A DNA stretch of 64,000 nt from assembly GCF_020080835.1 (NCBI RefSeq), contig NC_058159.1:30479525-30543524 (forward strand), read 5' to 3'. The position numbers and the translations under genes are program-made. The notes beneath the pieces are model-generated. The model saw nothing but the letters and a program-made list of their open reading frames with translations. It was not told the DNA's origin and did not search any database. The DNA comes from Cotesia glomerata. Its lineage: Eukaryota; Arthropoda; Insecta; Hymenoptera; Braconidae. Every line of letters starts with the position of its first letter. Position 1 is the first letter of the stretch. Positions 25,701 to 39,321 of the stretch are shown piece after piece.

Positions 25701-28700
25701 ATATATGAAAAATATATCAAAAATGCAAGTGGGTATTCAAATGAAAGGTCTTGATGAGTGTAACATCGGGATAAGCTTATATCTTTGATAATGTCAATAT
25801 TTAAGAAAGTACAGTGCAATTTAATAAATATTTTGTGAAATATTGACATTTTTTAAAATATAAGCTCATTCCGATGTTACACTCATCAAGACCTTTCATT
25901 TGAGTACCCACATCAATTTTTCATATATTTATATATTTATATATATATATGTATATATGAAAAATATATCAAAATGCATGTGGGTACTCAAACGAAAGCT
26001 CTTGATAAGTGTAACATCGGGATGAGCTTATATCTTTGAAAAAGTCAATGTTTAAGAAAATACAGTGCAATTTAACATAATCAATAAACGACCTTGTATG
26101 TTGAGAACTATTGACATTTTTAAAGATATAAGCTCATCCCGATGTTACACTCATCGAAACCTTTCATTTGAGTACCCACATCAATTTTTCATATATTTAT
26201 ATATATTATATATATGTATATATGAAAAATATATGAAAATGCATGTGGGTACTCAAATGAAAGCTCTTGATGAGTATAACATCGGGATGAGCTTATATCT
26301 TTAAAAATGTCAATCCTTAAGAAAGTACAGTGCAATTTAACAAGAGCTATTACTTAATAAAGCAAAATTTTATTTATTTATAGTTCACAAGACACGGCAG
26401 TCACATAGTGACTGCAAGGTTGCTAGTGAATTTATTAATTTGAAAAATTTCATCATTTTATTTTTTATAAAATTAATTTAATTGATGCTATTAAAAAAAT
26501 ATTAATTATCAAACAAATTTAATTAAGCTAATTGAAATTAATTATTGGAAAAAATTTATAAAAATTAAAAGTACAAAAAATGAAATATTGTGCAACCCTG
26601 TGATGATCTATGATCTACGATCTATGATCTATGATCTATGATCTACGATTTACGATCTACGATTTTAATAAAAAAATGATACATAATTGTAGGAGTACTT
26701 ACGGTTGTTGTTGTTGCGGGTTGACGATGACCCGTCGTTCGCACAGCACACCTTGAAGACTACCTTCATGTTGTGTGTGGAGCACCGTCCGCCAATGCGC
26801 CTGTGGAGGTCGTCCTTTGACGACGTGCTGATAAAGTAGTAGTCGTGCCCGGGGAGAAACTCCAGCCCGCCGGGCTGCGGTGTAAACGGCCTGAACGTTA
26901 TGGTGAAGTACATTGTTTTTGTGGGTTTGTCGCAAACCGCTATCACCCGCGGACTCGGGTTCGTTATTCTGCAGGTCTCGTATTCTTCTTTCGACACCTG
27001 AAAGGAACACAGATAAATTATTTATGTTTTATGCTTTATAGAATCCTTTTTTTAGTCAGGCTTTGTATTTTTTTATTAGCAATAAAATTATTGCGAATTA
27101 TTCAAAGTTCAATTTATAATTTTTTTACTGAATATTTACAATAAAATTTTATTAAAAAAAATCACTAATAAAAAGTTATTAAAAATTTTCTTCTCAAAAA
27201 TTTTTTTTAAATATTAAAAAACAAATTAATAAAATTCACAATTTAAAAAAAAATTTAAAGCAATAATTCTTTTTAAACTACTTAAAAAAAAAAAAAGTTG
27301 AGGTCTAAAATGTAATCATTAAACTTTTGATACTTACATTGTAAATAATGTACTTCTCAGCTTCGTCATCATAAGTCCCGGGTCCGTAGACGGGACAAAT
27401 AATATTGACCTGGTCATACTCGAACGCAGCATTATTTTTATTTACATCAATTATGTGGTCGGTGTTGTCGATACGAAATCTGTAAACAACGAAAAATAAT
27501 TAAAATTAATTCAGCAAATATTTAATTAATAATTTTTTTAACAAATAAAAAATTGATGTAGAAATTTTAAAAATAAAAAATGCAATTTTTAAAAAATAAA
27601 TTTTCTTATTAAATAAAATAAAAAAATGGTCAAATGACTGCTAATTTTATAAAATTTAATTCAGCAGGTATTTAATAATTTTTTTAACAAATAAATTATG
27701 GCAAAAAAAATTGACGTAGAAATTTAAAAAATAAAAAATGTAATTTTTTAAAAATTAATTTTTTTATTAAATAAAATAAAAAATTGATAAAATGACTGCT
27801 AATTTTAATGTGATAAAAATTAATTTAGCAGCTATTTAATAATTTTTTTAACAAATAAATTATGGCAAAAAAAAATTGACATTTTTTAATTTTAAAAAAT
27901 AAAAAATGCAATTTTTTAAAAATGAATTTTTTGTTAAATAAAATAAAAAAATGATCAAGTGACTGCTAATTTTAATTTCATAAAAATTAATTCAGCAGCT
28001 ATTTAATAATTTTTTTAACAAATAAATTATGGCAAAAAAAAATTGACATTTTTTAATTTTAAAAGATAAAAAATGCAATTTTTTAAAAATGAATTTTTTT
28101 GCTAAATAAAATAAAAAAATGGTCAAGTGACTGATAACTTTAATGTCATTAAAATTAATTCAGCAGCTATTTAATAATTATTTTAACAAAAAAATTGACA
28201 GAAATTTTAAAAAATAAAAAATGCAATTTTTTAAAAATAAATTTTTTTGTTAAATAAAATTAAAAAGTCGTCAAGTGACTGCTAAGTTAAATATAGTGAA
28301 AAATCCTCTTAATAAAAGACAAATTCCAGCTCCAAAAAAAGAAGGAGCACCCTCAAAATTTAAAAGCCATAAATCCTTAATGATATCCAATAAATTAGCG
28401 CTATAAGCCCAGATCTATTGATACAGATTAAATGTGTAGAATAATAACAATAATAAGAGGAATAACAACAACAATAATAAAAAAGGTAATCGAAATAAGA
28501 AGGAAAGCTGCGAAAGAAGGCGTCGATGGAAGAGGCTATCCGGCGGATAGAGGACAAGTCCAAGCACGCAACCGGTTATTCTTTGCCCCTCCTGCTGTTC
28601 GCCGATCTGCCTCAGCAGTTTCAAACCTTCCCCAGGTAGAAGAGCTTCATATATATATACATATATACTTATTCTTATTCTTATATATATCCTCGATCGC

Positions 28701-31700
28701 ATCGTATCGCATATATTATGCCGCGACCGGGTATTCCGCACCCGCACCCGCACTAGCCTCCACACATGCATGCCCGGCTCGCATTATATCGCGGGAAAAA
28801 TAACTAGTGCGGTGTAACTACTTAAAGCGCCCTCAAACTCAAGGCTCGCCAACTAATATATAGTATTCCAAGGAGGATGTAATATATATGTTCCTCTGAT
28901 TCAGATATGCATGTAATGCATACAACTATACAACTGCTTATGTACCGCCGCGGCGTCAATATATATTTACACCGAGCAATACCTCTAAAGATTGTCGCGT
29001 ATGTACCAACTTCTCTTAGTCTTGCTCGAAGCTCTTATCCATCCTCCGAAAATCCATCTCTTGTTCTATATGTACTACTATATCCTACAAAGTGATTTTA
29101 CGCTGATAGAATAGAACAGGCGGATTTATTTCGAGTAATAAATAAGATTTTACGTAAAGCTAATTATTAATACAATTATACGGCGCGGCTGTCCAATTTT
29201 AAAACACAGTAACTGCAAAATTTTTATACTTAATTTTTTCTAGTATTGCTGCATTTTTTACAACTTTTAGACCTTAATTTCAAGTATTTTTTGCTAAAAA
29301 TATTAATATTCAAGAATTTTCTATTCATAAGTTAAATTTTTTATCAATTTGGCAGGCAAACTTTTTTTTAATAAGAAAAATTGAAAATAATTTTTAAATG
29401 TTAATTACTGTGTTTTGAAATTGGACAGCCGAGCAGTTTTTTATTTTTATCAAATTTTAATTTGTTCAAGTATAAGCTATATGTGATCATATATGACCTA
29501 ATTAAATAAATATATACATTAATTAAGGTGTATGATCATATATGATTCAATTAATTAATTACACGTGATAAAATGTATATTTATTTAATCAAGTTGCACA
29601 TTTATAATCACATAGGTTATATATGGCCATATATGATTCAATTTCTTATTTTCATATGATTAGAATTATTAATAATCAATCAGATATCAAATATAAACCA
29701 TATGTGATCATATATGATCCTACTAAATAAATATATACCTTGAGGTATGTCTAAATATGATCATATATGGATACTTGTGGTCATATATGATTTATATATG
29801 ACTGTATATGATCAATAATCATATATGATTCAATTAATTAATTACACGTGATAAAAAGTATATTTATTTCATTAGATTGCACATATGTGACCATATATGG
29901 TCATATCTGGCAATATATGATTAAATTTATTATTTTTATATGATCAGAATAAATAATATTCAACTAGATAATAAATATGAGCCATATATGGATACTTGTG
30001 GTCATACATGTTCATATATGATTTATATATGACTATATATGATTCAATTAATTGATTACACGTTATAAGATGTATATTTATTTAATCAGATTGCACATAT
30101 ATGCTAACACATGGCCATATGTAGCCACATATCATTAAATTTATTATTTTTATGTGATCAGAATTAATAATAAGCAACTAGATAATAAATATGAGTCATA
30201 TATGACACATATATTCATGTGCTTGTATTTTCTCTAAAAAATTTTTTTTTGTGTAATATCTTATTAAGAAATATATAAATTAAAGTATGTCTAAATATGT
30301 GAAGACTTCTGATCATATATGTTTACATCGACGTCCTAATTAACAAATTATCTAACTCCATTATAGAAAACCTTCCATTTGTTCGAAAAAACAATTAGTT
30401 AAAAATTTATTATCACTAAAAAACCATTTAATATCTACTAGAGGTATAATATTTTGGTTTAGATCATTCAAATAAATTATAATTGGACTATTGCTACATC
30501 AAAATGTTAAAAAATCACCCTCTAAAAAATATGGAGTTGGACTAATTGCTAATTAGACCGTCGATATGTGGTTTATGTATGATCATATATGATCACATAA
30601 GGACATATATGATTCAATTCATTAATTACACATGATAAGATGTATATTTATGTAATTAAGTTACATATATGCGATCATATGAGTCATATGTGACCATATA
30701 TTAAATTTTTTATAATTAATTTTGTTTTATTTTGATTATTCTTCATTGTGTGAGATATTTAGATTTACCCAAAAGTTGAGCGACTGAAAAATAAACGGCT
30801 GGTAGCCGGATTGAGCCGGTGGTTCACGCCAGGAACAAAGAAGTCCGGATTTAGTATCCAGCATACACCTTTAGATTGACGACATACAAATCCTCGGCAT
30901 TACTCTCTACACATATGTACTGGTATGGACGAAAAACCAGTAAATAAATAAAGTAAACCCGAGCGCGATAAAGAAAAAAAAGTTAAAAAAAAAGGTTTGT
31001 TGCTTAGAGATTGTACACTCGCGCGAGTCGAAAGCCAACCGATACAGCTTAAGTCCGAAAACGGATATTATCGCCAAACGTTAATTTGCTCCAGGCCGTC
31101 CTACCATCCAATTTTCGAGTTCTTACACGCCCACTTACGAGATCGTCCGTTAATACTCCGAAATGTCGAAACGCGTTTCTCGCTTGCGATCTACGTCCTT
31201 TTTCTCAATTTCTCTTTCTCTTTCTCTTATTTATCTCCGAGACCCGTCTCTCCACCGCTCCTTCTCTCTCTTCCAGTACATCGTACATCGTACATCGCCA
31301 CATAACATCGCACTAATACTGGGACACCGGCTAAACGAGTGTAGAAAATATAATATAAGATATCGCCTTAGAGGATAGACGGTAAAAAAGAGTCAACAAA
31401 ATTATATTATGATAAAGAATAGAGTTACAGCAAGAATAAGAATAAGAACGAGAGATGGAAGAGTAAAGACCCGAGAATTTGTTGCCGTGCTCCCGCTGAT
31501 GACTAGAAAACACGTGTATACATATATTACATACAACATACATTATATTTATTATATTTATATAAATATATATGTGTGCAATAAATAGTTATAGTGTGTA
31601 CTGGTATGATGCTGATAGAATAATTTATCGCATTAAATTATTCAATTTTCTGAATGAAAAATGTTTGCTGTTATTTTAAAAATTATTTTAATCTTACATT

Positions 31701-34700
31701 TCTTTAATAAAAAATTCAATTTTATCGACAAGATGAATTAACAATTTAATAAAAAAAAATTAATTTAGTTTAGAAGAAAAATTCTTGAAACAAAGTTGAA
31801 AAAAAAAAATGTTAAAATTTTTCAGTGAATGATTTTTTATTTTTTTGATTCAATTCATTTCTTGAATTAAATCAAACTAGCAATCTTGCAGTTGCTGTGT
31901 GACTGCGATGACTTGTGAATTATAAATAATTAAAATTTTGCTTTAATAAATAATGACTTTTGTTAAATTGAACTGTACTCTCTCTTAAATATTGATGTTT
32001 TTAAAGATTTAAGCTCATCTCGATGTTACACTCATCAAGAGCTTTCATTTGAGTACCCACATGCATTTTTAATATATTTTTCATATATACATATATATAT
32101 ATATATAATATATATAAATATATAAAATATATGAAAAATTGATGTGGCTACTTAAATGAAAGGTCTCGATGAATATAAAGTCGGGGTGAGCTTATATCTT
32201 TAAAAATGTCAATAGTTCATAAGATATTTGTTAAAATGTCCTGTACTTTCTTAATTATTGACGATTTTAAAGATATAAGCTCATCCTGATCTTAGACTCA
32301 TCAAGAGCTTTCATTTGAATACCCACATGCATTTTTGATATATTTTTCATATATACATATATATAATATATATAAATATATAAAATATATGAAAAATTGA
32401 TGTGGGTACTCAAATGAAAGGTCTTGATGAGTGTAACATCGGGATGAGCTTATATCTTTAAAAATGTCAATAGTTCACAAGATACAAGGTCATTTTTTAA
32501 TTATGTGTCTAGAGATAGAGTATTTTCGAATGCAGCCTAAATAATTATTATAATAAATTGACTTAATAATTTTTTTCATTAAATAAAATTGATAAAAAGT
32601 TATAATAAAATTTAAATTTTTCTTCCAATGTGTGAAAATAATTATCAATAAATAATTCATAAATAATTTTCACATTGCAAATAAAAAAAAAGAATTATTC
32701 TGTTGCTTGGATGGATTTAAAAAAAAATTTTTGCTGATTATTCCGTGGAATAAATGTATTTTTGTCCAGTAATGCCGTATTTGAATAACTAAATGGAGCT
32801 TTGTCATTTGAATTGGCGTTGGCACCTACTTTGATGGTAGATATACATACAAAGTCCCGGTAATTGGACTACCGATAGATATATGCTCCAATTTAGGTCC
32901 AGACGTCCTCTGATGAATTGCCCAAATTGAAATATCGAAAAAGTGGGCGTGCTCCGTGGAAATGCGCTACACGGTGGATTTTAAATTAAAAAAATAGATA
33001 AAAGAAGAAACGAGCGAGCGATCGAGCCTCCAGCCTTTCGATTAGGAAATTTAAATCCTTGATTTAAAAAGGGGGCTAGTGGATTTGGATTTACCGTAAC
33101 ATTAAGCGGCGATAAATTTATAAATTTAAAGAGATGACAAAAATTTGTGTAATTAACTAACAGAAGATGCATAATTTATCCATTACAGGCTATACTAAGG
33201 CCTGAGCGGGAAGAAATACGAATACGAATACGAAAACTTAAATCAAAAGGAGGATATAATATAATAACTTATATTGTATATTATAATGTGAAATAAAAAA
33301 TAACACGAGTGATATGAAGGAAGATCTTGGATGGGAGTTGTGTGCTAGACTGAGCGTGGCGACGGGCAACGAGGATATATTCTGGCAGGAATATCAAAGC
33401 CGACATAGAGTTGGCGTCAAAGAGCCCGCGTGAAAAGGGAGGAGTAACAAGCAACCAGCACGATACACACCCAACAACACCCAACACACTCATATCATAC
33501 CAATGAACACGAGTATCGTAGTTATGTTACGAGTTTTGTAAGCTGGATCTTCTTCTATCTTACACTCACGCTTATCCGGACACTTTTATTATTCGGGATT
33601 GTATTCGCGTGTAATGGGCAACACGCGACGACCGACGACAACCGCTTTGCTTCATGACTGAAAAAATTATTCTCAGTTATATTTGTACTTGGATTAAACC
33701 TTAAGCGTTTATAGTGTTAGAGTATACACGGAAAAAATTTATTTGAATTAAAAAAATCATTCATCGTCTTGATTTAAGTTGAAAAATTTTTAAATTAAGG
33801 AATTTTTATTGGTTTAAATGAATTTTTTTTCAATTATAAGTATTTTTTGTTTTTATTTAATGCAATTAAAATTGTTTTAATTATTTTTCTGGTTTATTAT
33901 CTATATTATTAAGAAAATAAGAAAAATTTTATTTCATTTTCACTAATTTATCATAAGTATTTAGGCTGCATTTGAAAATGCTCTTAAGAAATGACCTTGT
34001 ATCTTGGGAAATATTGACATTTTTAAAGATATAAACTCATCCTGATGTTACACTCGTCGAGACCTTTCATTTGAGTACCCACATCAATTTTTTCATATAT
34101 TTATAAATATCATATATATGAAAAATATATCAAAAATGCATGTGGGTACTCAAATGAAAGCTTTTGATGAGTGTAACATCGGGATGAGCTTAAATCTTTA
34201 ACAATATTAATATTTAAGAAATTACAGTGTAATTTAACATAATCAAGAAACGACCTTGTATCTTGAGAACTATATATTGACATTTTTGAAGATATAAGCT
34301 TACTCCGACATTACACTGATCAAGACCTTTGTTTTGAGTACCTACATCAATTTTTCATATATTTTATATATATTACATATATATATGTATATATGAAAAA
34401 TATATCAAAATGCATGTGGGTATTCAAATGAAAGCTCTTGATGAGTGTAACATCGGGATGAGCTTATATCTTTAAAAATGTCAATAGTTAAGAAAGTACA
34501 GTGCAATTTAACATAATTAAGAAACGACTTTATCTTGAGAACTATTGACATTTTTGAAGATATAAGCTCATCCCGATAGTACACTCATCAAGACCTTTCA
34601 TTTGAGTACCCACATCAATTTTTCATATATTTATATATATTATATATATGTATATATGAAAAATATATCAAAAATGCATGTGGGTACTCAAATGAAAGCT

Positions 34701-37700
34701 CTTGATGAGTGTAACATCGGGATGAGCTTATATCTTTAAAAATTTCAATACTTAAGAAAGTACAGTGCAATTTAACAAAATTCATTATTTAATAAAGCAA
34801 AATTTTAATTTTTTATATTTCACAATATAGCTATTTAAAATGATTGTTTAAAAATTTTTTTCGTGAATCAATTTTATTGTATTTTATTTTAGATACTAGC
34901 GCAATTTCTAATTTCAATTTATAAACTTTCAAATCAATAAATAAACTAATTAAAAAATTGACTTTATTAAAGAAAAAAAATTATTAAACTTTTCAAAATT
35001 ATATTTTTTATTCAAAAATGTTCTTTTCTAATTTAATCAATTCTTTTTGCCAGTATATAATTAATTATTCAAGTTAAAAATTGCCACAAAATGTCTTATA
35101 ATTAAAACATTAAAACTCCTTTTTAAAATAAAACAAATCGAGTGTATATTATTCATTCAATTCACTCAGTTTTCTTTAAAAAATTCATCGCGCCCCCGTT
35201 AGGAGCATTCATTTGTTATTCCGTTGGTTTTTAGTTAAAGCCTTCGCTTATTAATTATTCAGGCAAAATATTTAAGAGATTGTTTAATTATTACACCGAC
35301 GAAAATTGATTTAACTAATGGGATTTCTATTTATAAATTTTAAATAGCAAAAAAAAAAATTATTTAGACCACAAAATACTTAAATAAAGCCAGCAAATAG
35401 GCTAATAAAAATACTATTTGTTTTCTTTCAAACTTTAACTAAAGTACTTGAAAAATAAATTCCTGAAAGCATAAAATAAACTAAAATATCTTGAGTATTT
35501 ACAGGTTTGACAAGTAGATTTGTGTAAAAATATCCAACAAGGTTACGGGGACATAAAACAGGGCTTGTATTTTCTTAGGGCTCGCTCTAGGTCGGTTCGG
35601 TCTTTGGTCCCTACAACAACATCTAGCCGATTGTTTTGTGATGGTTGTTTTCCTGTACTAATACGTCACATGGCGGACCTTGATCCTTTCTCATCAGGGA
35701 ATCCGGCATTGAACAGCACCTACATCATAAACACAAATCTCTGTCTGTCTGTCTGTCTGTATAGTAATGTTCATCTCTTCTATCTATTCTATCTTTGTGC
35801 CGAACAATATCTACTAACATTTTCCTCTCATCTCTGTTTTTGTCGAGTTATCGTCCCATTGTACGTTTTAATACTCTTTTGCTCGATAATATTTCAAGGA
35901 AAACACTCAACAATTGATTTAAACCTAAAAATAAAGTCTAAAAACATTTTTATCTAAATTATTCTGGAGTTTATTTATTTAAGCCGGCCCACATTGCGAC
36001 GGACTCAAACTTTTCTACATACCACGTGGTCAACCGACACGAAAAACTTTTTTCTAAATAATAAAACAAAGAAAACAACACATGTGCTCCTGGGTAATTT
36101 ATTCAAGGCTTTACGACCACCGAAATTATGTATGTGTGTGTCTAATAATTGTTGGGACTAATGTATTACATACTTACTCGTAATTACAATGAAATAAATT
36201 AGGAGCTAACGATTTGAAACGTGTAATTTTTTATTGTCAGTAGTTTACACATCGCAGGGATCTACAAGGCTGACTTTACCGAGGGTGAATAATAAGAAGA
36301 ACAAACGTATAAACGGTTCACAGTCCGCCATTATGAGAAATTATAATAAATCTGACAAATATTTCTTTTTTGTTTGATAGTTTTAAAAAGTTTGGAGATA
36401 CGGAAAAATTATAAGACTTTTTTTGGAGCAAATTTAATTGTCTATAAGAAAAGTTCTTCAAATTTTCCTGTATCTATTTTTCTTTAGACCTAATTTCAAT
36501 TTCAAAATGAGAAAAATAAATTTTTTTGATTCAAAAATTTTATTTGATAGTTTAAAGTCAAAATTATGGATTAAATATTTCATTTAAAAAAATCATAAGA
36601 GACTTTTTTTATTGGAAATTTAATTATCTACCAAAAAAGTCCTTATCAATTTCCCTTTAGCCATAATTTCAATTTTAAAATCAGAAAAATAATTTTTTTG
36701 AATCAAAAATTTTGTTTAATATTTCGAAATCAAAATTATGGATTAAATATTGAATATAAAAAAATTATAAGAGATTTTTTTTTATTGGAAATTTAATTGT
36801 CTACCAAAAAAGTCCTTATCACTTTCTTTTAGTCATAATTTCAATTTTATAATCAGAAAAATACATTTTTTTGATTCAAAAATTTTGTTCATTATTTTAA
36901 AATCAAAATTATAGATTAAATATTGAATATAAAAAAATCATAAGAGCCTTTTTTTATTGAATATTTAATTATCTATCAAATAGATCATCAATTTTCCTGT
37001 ATCTCTTTTTTTTTAGCCATAATTTCAATTTCAAAATTAGAAAACTAATTTTTTTGATTCAAAAACTTTGTTCAAAAATTTAAAATCAACATTATGGATT
37101 AAATATTGAATATAAAAAAATCATAAGAGACTTTTTTTTATTGAAAATTTAATTGTCTAACCAAAAAGGTCCTTATCAATTTTCTTTTAGCTATAATTTT
37201 AATTTTAAAATTAGAAAAATAATTTTTTTGATTCAAAAATTTTGTTTAATACTTTAAAATCAAAATTATGGATTAAATATTGAATATAAAGAAATCATAA
37301 GAGACTTTCTATTGAAAATCTAAATATCTACCAAAAAGGTCTTTATTAATTTTCTTGTCTCCTTTTATTTAGCCATAGATCCAATTAGAAAGTCATAAGA
37401 AAAATTTCCACCCTAGGAATAATTTTCAAAAGTTTAAAATGAAAATTTCTGATTAAAAATCATTTAAAAAAAAGCGCAAGCATAATTTAATGAATTTAAG
37501 AGAGTCCTTGCCTGAATTTTACCTAAAATTTGTATTTAAAGACAGTTAATAATTATAATTAAAGTAGTCTATAGAATACCGAAACAAGAATTTGAATCTC
37601 ACTAACAAAATCTCAGATAATGACAATAAATTAACGCTTTGTCTGGCCCGGCGTACAATAGTTAAAATTATCAATCACCCGATCTGGAATAAAAGGTCAA

Positions 37701-39266
37701 AATAAAATTAGTAGCTGACGTTTGTCGGTCCCAAGTGTCGTACGAATAAAATGGATCTAGCTGGGGATTTGATATCTGGCGTTATTCGAGCGAGTAGCGG
37801 GTAAAAATTCCGCTATAGTTTATCCTGCTGTGCAGCCTCCAGGATCGCTGGAGCTGTTGGCTCAGGTATATGCTGTATGGACCCGTATACCTGGAAGAGC
37901 CGTAGGTAGACTTGATCACGATCGCTCGGAAGGATGTAGACTTGTAGACGTTTGAATGATACTACGACTACTACACTGCTATTATTAATAGCATATAATA
38001 CTACTACAACTAAACACAGTTAACTACACCCGCTTTTGTAGTTATCCTCCCATCCACCTTCATCTCTTCCTTTATTTTATTTTATTTTATTTTATTATTT
38101 CATTCTCTAGATTGTATAGTATTCTACTCCCCCTTCATCTTCATTCTTTATCTCCGTCATTCTTCATTCTGATATGTATTAACGTTTTCTATATCGCCGT
38201 GTCCCACACACCCAACACCAACACCGGAGATTCCTCATCTCTTCGGGTTGCCTAAGGAGCAACAGGAGGAATACTACAAAAAATGACTCGGCTGATTATA
38301 TAGGTGTAAGTTCCCAGGTACCCGAATCCTTAAGAATTTAAAAACGAATAGTTCTCCGAGACCATTCGTTTTTAGTCCGGTTCTTATATATATATTATTA
38401 TATATATAAATATATAAATATATTCTCCAAAGCCTGGTATGCTTACTTGCATCTATTTCTTCTTTTATTATCCTCTTATTGTACGTTTTTCATGCTTGGA
38501 ATGAATTATATAATCAATAATCTTTTGAAAGTTTCAAGAGTGTTGCGAAAATACAATTGGTTGTCCGCTGGCAGGCTTTTGGAGTTTTGAATAGATTTTT
38601 AAGTTGGAAAATTTAGGATATTCGAGATTTTTTTTTAATTTATCTGTCGCAGTCGGTTTTATGTCGCAAGAATTTTTAAGTTTGTAGATTTAGTACCATA
38701 TATTGGAAAAAAAAAATTTAATTTAATTCAAGAGAAAAATTTTTGGAGCAAACAAATTATTTTAAAGATTTTAATAGATAAATTCTTTGATTAATAAATT
38801 TATTTTATTTAAACCAAAGAAAGTTTGAAAAATAATTGTTTTTTCATTTTAGATTTTTTTTTAAAGAAAAAGTGCACTGTACTTTCTTAAATATTGATGT
38901 TATTAAAGATATAAGCTCATCCTGATGTTACACTCATCAAGAGCTTTCATTTGAGTACCCACATGCATTTTTGATATATTTTTCATAAATACATATATAT
39001 GATATATATAAATATATAAAAAAATTGATGTGGGTACTCAAATAAAAGGTCTCGATAAGTGTAACACCGGGATGAGCTTATATTTTTAAAAATGTCAATA
39101 GTTCTCAAGATACAAGGTCGTTTCTTGATTATGTTAAATTGCACTGTATTTTCTCAACTATTGACATTTTTAAAGATATAAGCTCATCCCGATGTTACAC
39201 TCGTCAAGAGCTTTCATTTGAGTACCCACATGCATTTTTGATATATTTTTCATAAATACATATATA

Positions 39267-39321
<55 letters not shown>

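Noticed and set aside
28514..28650. Short coding-looking peptide MEEAIRRIEDKSKHATG on the plus strand
   Set aside because: Stops within 40 codons, lies within ephrin intron 1 on the other strand, and has no splice pair or homologue I recognise.
35520..35957. 145-codon plus-strand open frame
   Set aside because: Begins without ATG, runs through a microsatellite and turns into AT-rich residues. No recognisable domain or splice context.
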